DNA from: Trichuris trichiura
Lineage: Eukaryota > Nematoda > Enoplea > Trichinellida > Trichuridae
Assembly: GCA_037903355.1 (NCBI GenBank)
Contig: JBAJFE010000059.1
Span: forward strand, 372,001-436,000
DNA: 64,000 bases
Direction of reading: 5' to 3'
Positions 21,160-30,104 of this stretch are shown here, one piece after another. The number at the start of each line of letters is the position of its first letter. The first letter of the stretch is position 1. The position numbers and the translations under genes are program-made. The notes beneath the pieces were generated by a model. That model saw nothing but the letters and a program-made list of their open reading frames with translations, had not been told where the DNA came from and searched no databases.

Positions 21160-21665
21160 GCAATATCTCTGTGCCTTACGAGCTGCCGGAGTTGCAGTCG
21201 AAAGTGGAGCTGAAGGCCAGGTTATCACAAGGTTATCAGCAGCTCTGGCTGCAGAAAGAAGTCCCGGAGTTCTATCCTGGCGTATGGGTTGTAGTAAAAA
21301 CGTTACTGATTTGTCTTCCGTCATCGAGTCTAGTCGAGAGCGCATTTAGTATCGTTACGGACCTAGTGACGAAGAAACGCAGTCAGCTGCATGTAGTCAG
21401 ACGCGGCCATCTGCGTCTGCGAGTTACCTCGATCGAGCCCAATATCAACAGGCTTGTTCGGTCGCATCTGCGCGAGCTAAGCAACTCTCATTGACTTCTC
21501 GAAAAACAGTTTGCAGAAATAAATCTGTACAGCTGTATTTGACCTTCTAGCGTTGCAACCATTTCAGCCAATCAGTGCGCTCGAAATTGGCCAATTAGAA
21601 TAGGGGTCGCCGACGCTCGGAAACCTTCTCAGGAGGCCAAAACGGCCTTGCGCTTGAGAAATACT
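21160..21665 (+). mobile_element. hAT element remnant 2, transposase C-terminus and 3' end
   Basis: From about 21160 to the stop at 21492-21494 the frame reads ELPELQSKVELKARLSQGYQ, LPSSSLVESAFSIVTDLVTK and RRGHLRLRVTSIEPNINRLV, the hAT C-terminal dimerisation region, a different lineage from the 3923-4267 copy. The 3' sequence GGGGTCGCCGACGCTCGG and GAGAAATACTA near 21665 resembles the end of ZBED5-like hAT elements. The upstream catalytic part is missing. Confidence 0.75.
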
Positions 21666-21714
21666 AGTATAGCTGTTGTCCTTGCGCTTATTAACGTGCG
21701 GACCAACCAACTGG

Positions 21715-21763
21715 TGAAAATTCGGTCAACATAAAGGAGTGGTCAACTTCGGGGGTTCTACTG
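21715..21763. mobile_element. Isolated Tigger/pogo-type terminal repeat
   Basis: Read inward (minus strand) it starts CAGTAGAACCCCCGAAGTTG followed by ACCACTCC, the layout of pogo-family terminal repeats, next to a TA. No partner end was found nearby. Confidence 0.4.
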
Positions 21764-22457
21764 TACTTTCCTGTAAAAACTATAGTAGAGCATAAATCGC
21801 TCCAACTGAAAGTGTTATTTGTAAAGGAAATCGTCCATTCAATGAAGTGAACAAATAAGAATGCCAATGTTTATGAGAAAGTTATTTTATGTGACAGATC
21901 TGTGCATTACGGATAAAACTGAACAGTAGGCAGCTGCTTAGAAATTATTCAGAATTGGACAGTTGATTGATCATGAAGAGACTGCGTACACAAAGCGCTC
22001 GTCCAGATATTTTATCTATTCAGAAGAGAACAACACCTTTTACATTGCGACAGTCCTGAAAGTAAAGTAGGTACCACCGTACTTTTTCGTTTTGTTCGTA
22101 TTAAAATATGGCAATATCCGCCGGCCTATCAGTTTTTCAGGTGGCTGGGAAAATTGATAAGTTATATTTATTATTTACGCTCACTTTGTGTACTATTACC
22201 TTCTGACTGTGTACTGTTCAGTTTGCGCCACTTTATTTTCCAGTTTGCGTTTGTCACAGAGCTCAGCGGTGAAGTACAGTTTTATATTTTGGCTTTTCTG
22301 AAAGAAATTATGAATTTTTCGACAAAATGTCTTCGCATTCTTCCTTATTTTTTCAGTAGAGTAATAGAATGAAAAAGACGCTGCTTACAAAGCCGACCAT
22401 TTCATTCTTGTTTCAGTGAATGTTTTACCGAAACTTTATTAAACAACTTTATTAAAT
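21764..22457. other. No gene recognised; upstream of the 22458 start
   Basis: Holds possible 5' untranslated sequence (acceptor cttgtttcag at about 22408-22417) for the gene starting at 22458. Confidence 0.35.
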
Positions 22458-25400
22458 ATGGTGAAACAATCAAATGCTTGTAATTCATTTCTGCAGAGGG
22501 GCAGGAATAAGACGAACTTCTTTAATATCGACCTTCCTGAAGACAAAGTAAGTAAATTATTTTTCCTTCATTAACACTTTTGATTTCTTCTTTAGAACGG
22601 ATATGCAATTACAATTAGCGGTAACATGTAAATCCTTTTGTTAGCGTGATAAGTCAAGTCGTCAACGAAGCATAAATCAAAATTTCTTTTTATGTGCATT
22701 AATTGTAAATTCTCAGAAGTATTATAGTACCCAAACGTTTTTGGCTTTCGCATGTTTCAAGCGGCTTGGTGCAGGGCTATTTTATTGTGATTACCTTCAT
22801 TTTCAATTTATTTCGTGTATGAAGATGTCAGAAGACAAAAATCCCTGCAAGTAGAAAAACAGGGTCAGTTCACGCAATCGAATGTGTTTGTTCAGGAGTG
22901 CACGTTGAGGAAACAGGCAATACTCTGGAACATAGGTTTAGTGAACACATACAAAAAGCTCAATAGTTGCAATAACGCAAAAACCATTCTTAGCAACTGT
23001 AGCACTCGAGTCGCTCAACTTGGAAGACCGACGCTTGATCCAAGTGCTGCCATGAAAAAAGCTGTTCAAGCCTCCGCTGTAGTGGAACACGCAGCACAAC
23101 GTGACCGGCTTTTTCAACCAAAACTTTTATGCTGTGAAAGTAAGTTACGCTTAGGACGGTATAATGAAGTCCAGTATATTAGACGCAATGAAACAAACAA
23201 CTCTGATCAAAGAGCGGAAATAGGTGAACTATGGACGACCATTATCACTCGCTCCAATTGCTGCTGATTAATTTGATTGCGTACACGAGCACACGGAACA
23301 AGTGAAAAAATGGAGTATCTTATATGTAAATATTAAAAAATAGATAAACTTACGTGGAACAAGATGAAATAAACATGAAACGAATGAATATATACGGAAT
23401 AAAAAAGGGAAATGGATACTACATACGTGAAATGAACAGTGGAGTGAAATACGAAAAATGGAATAATATGTGCATGATAATGTTGTACAACATGTACACA
23501 ACAAGGATCGCAGTCGGTTGACAGAAAGAGAAGTTTCAAAGACAAAACGTTACAACTCTCGTTTTAAACCGTTAAACCTATTGAGTGACGACATCGCATT
23601 TGCTGTTTACATGAATTTTAGTACCGCTGAGGGCCGGTTACGCGCGGCTCGTAAGCTGCGGACCTTCATTAAAAGCTTTTTGTTTTTCAGCGAGACGTAC
23701 TCCGCACGAAGAAACAATTCGAACATGAAAACGTATGGTCCCGGTTCAAAGAACTGTATTTTAAAAAAGGTATCACTTTATTTAAATATTCTTGAAAATT
23801 GGATGCTTCGTAACGGAATGATGTTTCAAAGTTTTCTAGATCTTTTACGGTTTTTCCCGTTCTTATCTGCTTGGTATCTGTAATTCAAACGAAAAAATTG
23901 CTCTACCAGTGGGTGGATGGGCGATTATTAGGAAAACATTGTATTGGATCAATACACTCAACTTCATTTTTCAGAGCTTTCGGAACGCTCCTCCATCTCG
24001 CTGATGATGGAACTAGAGCGTTTCAAAAGCTCTGAAAAATAAAGTTGAGTGTATTGGTCCTGTACAATTTTTTCCTAATAATCGCCCATCCACCCGCTGG
24101 TAGAGCAATTGTTTCGTTTGAATTACAGATACCAAGCAGATAAAAACGGGAAAAGCCGTAAAAGATCTAGAAAACTATTTATTTGAATTGATCGAAAACA
24201 ATTTTTACCTTCAGATTGCATGTAGCTCTATGGCAGTATTTCTTGAAGATTGTGTTTCAAATTCCAAATAGAAAAAATAGTCGCGAGATGATAGCTCTCA
24301 ACTATTAAGGTGAGTCTTTCAACAAAAAAACTGTCGCAAAAATTGCTATTGCAGTGCAATTCTACGTCGTTTTTCAGAAACATCACTTCTCGACTCACCT
24401 TTTTCTTACTGTTTCTCTTTACCGTCTTCGTGTTATTAGAGAATACTGACCGTTAGAGTTTTATTCCAAATACTCTCTTAGTTATGATTCCTTTCGCGTG
24501 CAAGCAATTTGTGGCTGAAACGTTTCTAGTGCAAAAGTCTATATAAGTCACTTGACTGCTCTTAGAGAATATGTGTTTCTGAGTCCTGTGTTTTCTTCTT
24601 GGGATTTTAAATTGTTGAGAAATGCAGACTGACGCGTCAATATGAGCATATCAGTTAGGCGTGTCAGAATAATTCACGTTTGACGTATTCCCAAACGGCT
24701 GGTCGCTGCCTGTTTGCTCGCTATTTTTCTACTCGCTAGTCTTCGTGTTCGCTGAGCACCCGCGCTTGTTAGGCGTGTGCTGACAGTAAAGTAGACTTCC
24801 TAACTGAACTCCGAGTGTTGCGCATATAAATTTACAACAAGAATCAACTAACGAACAGGACAGTCAATATGAGACCCGTCTTCAGCGGTCTTAAATTGGT
24901 AAACAATTTAAGACCGCTGAAAACGGGTCTCGAGTGACCCGAAAGCTCCGGAGTTCAAGCCTTTATCGCACATTAAACAGGACTCTCTCCGTAGTAAAGC
25001 TATATCATTATGATTCGAATTGGAATGCACAAATCATTGAGAGAGAGAGTTTAATAAGTAAAAGTACCAAATGCTTTATAGTTACTTGAGTTTGTTTTAT
25101 TTGTACATTTTCCACAACTTTCTTTGTTTAAGTTTGCAAAGATCTTTCATTTAGCTTATTACTTTCCCGTCTGAACTTCCCGTTTTGCCACGTCGCCGTA
25201 TTGCATGACCTGAATTCCCACAGTAGTCTACTGTAGAAATACTGACGATATTTTTGGTCTGTTAGTTATTTCGTTATCGAGTCGTAAGTGATTGTTCCCG
25301 CGGTGTACGCAGTTGATAGATCGACTTCGTAAAAGGTGAACAATCATTTGACTCGTGGTAACAGACCGTCAAAATTGTCGTCCACTTTCAGGTGACTATG

Positions 25401-25652
25401 AAGTCTATTATGCTGTACTGCTTGCACGCGTTTGTTGCGTTTTATTTATACATTGATTTGATGTGTTTAGCTTATTAATAAGCTTGTTTTGGTAATTTTG
25501 TTTTCAGTTTTTTTGTTGACACATTTATCCTTAATAACTGCTTATCGTTGTTACAGGGAGGGCCGATCAGGGCAGAACTTGGACTGCCGGTTGGGACTTC
25601 AAGCATTTCCGGGAAAGAGCAGGAATTGGAAGTTTGCTTGCTCTTCCAATGA
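22458..25652 (+). CDS. Putative small gene with element-filled intron, unknown product
   Basis: ATG 22458-22460 opens exon 22458-22547 (MVKQSNACNSFLQRGRNKTN, FFNIDLPEDK) ending at a consensus donor GTAAGT in phase 0. The next good acceptor in a plausible context is ttacag at 25551-25556. Exon 25557 onward reads GGPIRAELGLPVGTSSISGK, EQELEVCLLFQ and stop 25650-25652, 61 residues in all. The 3.0 kb intron would contain a Penelope-like remnant and a fold-back. The second exon is open in all three frames up to a donor at 25669, so the pairing and frame are uncertain. No family recognised. Confidence 0.3.
22855..23267 (+). pseudogene. Penelope-like element remnant 2 (GIY-YIG and C-terminus)
   Basis: 22862-22972 reads HAIECVCSGVHVEETGNTLE then HRFSEHIQKAQ, the GIY-YIG motif with GIY changed to GVH and a stop. 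After a frame change it continues SAVVEHAAQRDRLFQPKLLC, YIRRNETNNSDQRAEIGELW and ends at 23267, which fits the element's C-terminal domain. It overlaps remnant 1 in content but is diverged from it, so it is an independent insertion. Confidence 0.85.
23830..24176. repeat. Fold-back element with 161-bp arms
   Basis: 23830-23990 is nearly the exact reverse complement of 24016-24176, with a 25-bp centre. Each arm starts at the centre with a version of the CTGATGA / GGAAC / AAAGCTC motif (plus strand 24001-24032; minus strand in the left arm). A transcript would fold into a hairpin of about 160 bp. Confidence 0.92.
24177..24870. other. No gene recognised
   Basis: AT-rich, no supported features. 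Confidence 0.45.
24871..24931. repeat. 28-bp palindrome with 5-nt loop
   Basis: GAGACCCGTCTTCAGCGGTC... at 24871-24898 pairs with 24904-24931 with one mismatch around GTAAA. The right arm flows into the stem-loop motif at 24917-24952. Confidence 0.9.
24917..24952 (+). ncRNA. CTGANGA / stem / AAAGCTC stem-loop motif
   Basis: CTGAAAA, then CGGGTC, loop TCGAGT, GACCCG, then AAAGCTCCGG. The stem differs from the GGAAC/GTTCC stem at 3436-3468 by paired changes, which suggests RNA structure. It is similar in layout to minimal hammerhead-like motifs described in Penelope-like elements, but activity is not shown and the GAAA core is not strictly canonical. Confidence 0.4.
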
Positions 25653-25658
25653 CCTGTA

Positions 25659-26338
25659 ATGGACGACGGTGAGTGTTTTGGTTCTATCTTTTTAATTATG
25701 TTATTCTTTTATTTCACTACTTCTTCTACTTGCCTTATTATATCATTAGGGGCAATTGAATTTCAAAAGCTAGTTGTTGTTAGCTTTTTCCATTAAACTA
25801 ATCGCTACTGTTTTGTAATGATTGGTATGAACGTAGTACAGTATGATCATGAGATGAACTTGCTGATCTTTATCGTTTAGTGACCAGATTTAGTAGAATT
25901 GTTTTGATTGTGATTAATTGGCTTACTTGAATACTTGCTGTATAGATTTACTGAAGTAGAGTTTGTAAATTTCAGAATTTCTTTTTAAGATGTCTTCCTT
26001 GTTTGCGCTTTCATGTAAGAAAAGAAATTAATGTTTCGCGTTTCAACGTACCGTTATAATCATTGGGTGAATGCAGCAAAAGATTTCTCAGTAAAAACAG
26101 GTTTAGTCTTAAGACTAAATTAGGACTCCATTCTCGGTAAAGCTTTACAGTATGCAAATTTGTTTACAGTTGTGCTTGGTAATGCTGCAACAATCAGCGT
26201 TTTGCGCTGTTTTTGAAAATGCTATTTTTAGGTCGAGACGAGCAACTGGGCTTTGAAGTTGCCCTGAAATTCAACCATGCACGGGTAACTGATGGGAGTG
26301 ACAATGTAACACCTATGTCACTGCTACTCCCTTCATGA
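25659..26338 (+). CDS. Possible small spliced frame, unknown
   Basis: ATG 25659-25661 with GACGACG joins across GT(25669)...AG(26231) to 26232-26338, reading MDDGRDEQLGFEVALKFNHA, RVTDGSDNVTPMSLLLPS and stop 26336-26338. It overlaps the 3' end of the previous putative exon in another frame. Either this or an alternative ending of the same transcript is possible. Confidence 0.22.
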
Positions 26339-26821
26339 TCCACTTCGCTTCCCCTTTCGCTTTTCTCGATCACATTCCCTCGGTCCTATCATGCACAGTA
26401 TGCGTAATCTGCAGTGCGCTCACTACAACACGGCGTATACCCTTTGGTGTACGTCTTCTCATATGATATGTTTTATCCTAAATGGTTGCTCCTTTCCCTA
26501 CCGATGCAGCTGAATTGTTGGTAAATGTGTCTGGATTTTACTGTTGCTTCTTCCGTTACGTTTTAGGTTTAAGAAATAAAATATTACCTATTTGTTCTTA
26601 TAGTGTGTTTCGTTGCCGCAAGGCTGCGCGCAAACGTCTTCAGGGAAGAGCAAATGGAATTAGTCGTATATAAGAAAAGAGATGTAACCTCACGATCCGT
26701 TAATAGTACTTGCACTTGCAGAGAGCAAGCGGAGGTGCGGTATTTCGCATTCAGTTCTGCTTTGCGACTGTGGCTCGGTTGCGATAACTCTACCTACGCA
26801 CGTAAATCACATTGACTTGTG
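26339..26821. other. No gene recognised
   Basis: Short frames only; A-unit homology starts at about 26822. Confidence 0.4.
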
Positions 26822-27114
26822 ACTGTGCCCGCTTCCATCGTAGTAATTTCGACATGGTTGGTGGAAAAGCGTTTATTCGACTGACCCTGCTGTCTTTACT
26901 CTTCAGCTGACAGGGCACTTGTTCAACTTGATCGCAGCGAGAAAAACTTCCATTGAATATGGTCAATTTCAATTTCACTGCAGGTTGAAATCGGAAAGCA
27001 GATGTACCTCCACAGTGATGCGTATGAATGAATGGTAAGTAAGTAACACTTGTGTGTTGTTTCCATTTCCGCATTGCTGATTGATTAGTCATAATCTATG
27101 TGTAATAAACAAGT

Positions 27115-27320
27115 GCTCATGTGACCACGGCAATCACGAGGAAGGTCACCGAAGTTAGCCATGGCCAAACTGACCAATCATTTTACTTCGACAATTAGGG
27201 AAGCACGTGGCAAACAAGCTCATGTGACCGCGGCAGTCATGAGGAAGGTCACCGAAGTTAGCCGTGGCCAAACTGACCAATCATTCTACTCCGGCAATTA
27301 GGGAGCCACGTGGCAAACAG
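27115..27320. repeat. Two 103-bp tandem repeats in the solo LTR
   Basis: GCTCATGTGACC starts at 27115 and again at 27218; both units end in CACGTGGCAAAC. They have the position and form of LTR enhancer repeats and each contains a CACGTG E-box. Confidence 0.9.
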
Positions 27321-27361
27321 ACAATTATGCCACGCCCCGATGTATTTACACAGAGAAAAGG

Positions 27362-27369
27362 TATATAAA
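27362..27369 (+). promoter_or_regulatory. TATA box of the solo LTR
   Basis: TATATAAA in GGTATATAAAGCGGTC, with a TCAGTG initiator-like site about 30 nt downstream at about 27393. Confidence 0.65.
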
Positions 27370-27560
27370 GCGGTCATAGCCGGCGGTGGCGGTCAGTGTG
27401 AATACTGCGCTTGTGTAGTTCTGTTGCGTCTCTCTCTCCCTCTCCTTCACAATTCGCTTTGTCGTGTATTGATCAGGACATCGAATACATTCTTTTTTAA
27501 TGAAGCATGGAAGGTAGCTGAGCAATTACACTATGTACACGACGTAGAACCACTTTTCAG

Positions 27561-27839
27561 TTGCCCATACCTTGGAAGCAGAAGCTTGTAATCGACGTCA
27601 CATGCGATCAAGAAACGAATCGACCCTGGTGCACCGAACTCGCCTTTTCTGAGAAACAACTCAAAATTTTCTCAGCAGTATACTTGCTATTCAGAAAGCT
27701 TCTGGGAGAAGTTATGGAATGCTCCATGAAAGCACTTAACGCTCAGATATTGTTTAAAATGGCCAACGTTTCAGTGCTGCTCTGTGTGCAGAAAAATATA
27801 TGCGATCTTACGGAGACCTCAGCTAAATACGTTGATTGA
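27561..27839 (+). pseudogene. A-unit coding segment, open in A1
   Basis: 92 codons, including ETNRPWCTELAFSEKQL, VYLLFRKLLGEVMECSMKAL and a stop after TETSAKYVD. A2 (34.17-34.45 kb) keeps ELAFSEKQLLHMLLPAYLLF, EAMECFVETLKAQMLFQVSE and the stop at the same place after TETSAVNVV; A0 keeps the last third and the same stop. Shared frame and stop across copies indicate an ancestral protein end. Not recognised. Confidence 0.45.
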
Positions 27840-28458
27840 TGAAGCTGATTCGCTGAAGCATACATTTCACGCCACAAAGCGAAGATGAGCTTTCCACGTG
27901 ACCTCAATTTGACCTCATCGTAGTACTGAGCAGTTATGATCACATGATGGTCACATGTGGCTCATGATCACACCTCATAGTGAAGCGTCTTCTCATGTTC
28001 ACATGATGGTCAGTAATGGTAAACAACGTCTGGTTAACCTCATTTCCGGCGCTACTGCAATGCGTCATTTTCCACGTTGATGCTCAGTTGAGCATTTGTC
28101 AGCGGTCGCCCGTTTGGATGTGCTAATGCTATTCTGTTGAACAACCATACTTATTACGAGCAGACCAAAGAGCTGTGCACGTGTCTGGTTTACTGCCGTC
28201 TTTCGATTCCGTGCAGTCAACGCAGATCCGTCTGTGAAATTCCAGTGAATATCTACCGCACCTGTGACGTTAGTATGCATTCAAAGTGGTTGTACATTGA
28301 CCTCGACTCAACGGTCTGCATAATGGTTAAATCCAAATTATTGGTGCTAGTCGGAGGTATACTAATGTTATTATTCGTCGTTCCCCTCCAGTAACTCTGT
28401 TCTGCTGCTGACTAAATCGTGGTTTGTTCCCATTTCCTGGGTCGCGAAAGATGAACAC

Positions 28459-28725
28459 ATGGTTGGTTACACTGCACATAACTTCAAAGCTCATTTAAAA
28501 GATGAGCGGCGGTTTCGCTATCCAGAAAACCATACCCAAGCTTTCAAACTTACAGCAGTAAGAACTAGTAGCATTGCCAGACAGAAAAGTTTATGTCGAA
28601 TGTGTGCACTGAAAGAAGAATTGAAGAACACAGGAGCAGCTACGGGTATGGGAACTCAGCGATGGAACAACAAAAACACAAAAGTGGAATACGTTAAGTC
28701 AGCTGTGAAGAAGAACAGCAAATGA
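28459..28725 (+). pseudogene. A-unit basic protein segment, open in A1
   Basis: 88 codons: HNFKAHLKDERRFRYPENHT, QKSLCRMCALKEELK, GMGTQRWNNKNTK and KSAVKKNSK then stop. A0 (about 17.05-17.29 kb) and A2/A3 (about 35.05-35.3 and 41.65-41.9 kb) show HFKAH, LCLMCALKE, GTQRWNK and KKNSK in the same order with breaks. Upstream, each copy has a short hydrophobic frame starting MVKSKLLVLVGG (A1, ATG 28323) or MLKSEVMVL (A0, A2, A3), which could be a signal peptide; a stop shared by all copies separates the two. Confidence 0.42.
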
Positions 28726-28918
28726 AAGCGAAGCACTTCTGTCTACGGCATGGAAGCAGCGTGCCCACTTCACAAACCGGGAATGCGATCAGTCAATTAT
28801 GGGCCGCAACGAACTGGTAACAGTATGCTCCTAGCAGCTCAGTCATGTGAGGTGCTGCTGGCACTCAAGTGAGAGTGCCTATGGTAGAAGGTACTGACAC
28901 CAAGTTAGTATTCAAATT

Positions 28919-29161
28919 ATGGCTACGGCTACAGCGATTAAGGCGTTTCCGCTACCAAGTGGAAACTCGTCAGACGTTCTGGAATCTAAAACTATCGTTA
29001 CCTGCGAAAGGCTGACCATAGATGAAACAATGCCAGTGCGGCGCACCAATGATTTCTCCTTTTTGCTACTTCCTATCATACGAGACAACTCAGGTCAGTC
29101 TACTAAGTATTTGCCGGCGCCAGCACAGAAGCTCAAGCGTGCTCTTGCCTATCTTCGTTAG
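28919..29161 (+). pseudogene. A-unit coding segment, open in A1
   Basis: 80 codons: AFPLPSGNSSDVLESKTIVT, CERLTIDETM, PIIRDNSGQSTKYLPAPAQK. A0 (about 17.48-17.75 kb) and A2/A3 keep AFPLPNGIPPDILVSKSRII and TATIREN or TATIREISGQ in the same frame. Unknown family. Confidence 0.42.
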
Positions 29162-30104
29162 TCCAGAAAACAGACCCTATTATCTGAACAGAAGAAAAGT
29201 CGCAGATCCGCTTAGCTCCTGGAAGGTCGTGCACGATGACTGGCAAACTAAATAACGTTCAAACGCACCCAGTTCATGAACGGACATGGCGGCATATCGC
29301 AATTGGGAAGTACTACAGGCACTCTTGACACTCACCTTCCCTGTTGCTTTCGTGTCAGTGAAAATGCTCTATTCAGGTTTGTTTCTTGCACGTTGACAAG
29401 CTTGTGCAGTGTTCATTCGAATCTTTTTCAGCGTCTCGTCAAAGTATGTTCACAGGATTCGAGTAGTGATCCGCGCACTGATCAGTGCTGCTCACACTTT
29501 CAAGACGTCAGTGTTGAAAACTGAATAGAGCGTTAATGCTTCTATAAAGAAGGCAATGTGTGCAGCGAAAACTGAGTTCTACGAACTTACACAGACGTTA
29601 TATTATGAGTTGGAAAAAAGTGTGGCCTCCGTTATTTTTAATGTTGACCTGCTTGCCCTATGGTGCCTGTCAAATACTGCAAATGTTAACGGAAGAAGAC
29701 GGCTGCTGACTTCACATTAAGTTCTTCTTCCCTTTTTACAATGGAGAAGTCGCATTTGAATGGATGCAAAGTGAAATGTTCTTTCTACCGAAAAGAGTGA
29801 AGTGAGCATCGAAAACTGATTCTACCAATGGTATTATCCTCCGACACAACTGTATCACATACGAAACCAAGGTAGAATTCTTGTTTGTGCCTTAGTTTGT
29901 GGAACAGTTTCGACAATGCTGTGGTTGCAATAATGATTTTGTCATTTGCAACGGCAGTCATTATTGAGTCAAGAAGAACAAAGAAAAGGTCAATAGCTGC
30001 TTCGCAGTCTCTGTGAGCAAAAGCAGTGCCAGAAATTCGCTGACCAGATTTTAAATGTTAACTGCTCACCACATAAGTTTCGCACCAATACGGCTGTGCT
30101 CTGC

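Larger units (their letters stand above)
27101..27530 (+). mobile_element. Solo LTR, 430 bp, with 5-bp target duplication
   Basis: It begins TGTAAT and ends ATTACA (perfect 6-bp terminal inverted repeat) and is flanked by CTATG at 27096-27100 and 27531-27535. The surrounding A-unit sequence is continuous when it is removed. Inside are two 103-bp tandem repeats, a TATA box and a pyrimidine-rich 3' part. It shows no similarity to the LTR region near 8.3 kb, so it marks another retroelement family. Confidence 0.88.
26822..30104 (+). repeat. A-unit copy A1 (right half), host of a solo LTR
   Basis: Corresponds to 15.88-18.67 kb of A0 and 33.9-36.7 kb of A2, and runs directly into A2. It is the most diverged direct copy yet keeps the longest open versions of several shared frames (27561-27839, 28459-28725, 28919-29161). 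At 26860-27032 the frame WWKSVYSTDPAVFTLQLTGH then LFNLIAARKTSI matches A5 (53.2-53.36 kb) and ends at a donor GTAAGT. Confidence 0.8.

Noticed and set aside
24001..24032. Canonical hammerhead ribozyme
   Set aside because: CTGATGA is present but the post-stem GAAA core and a clear cleavage triplet with stems I and III could not be shown; kept only as a hammerhead-like motif.
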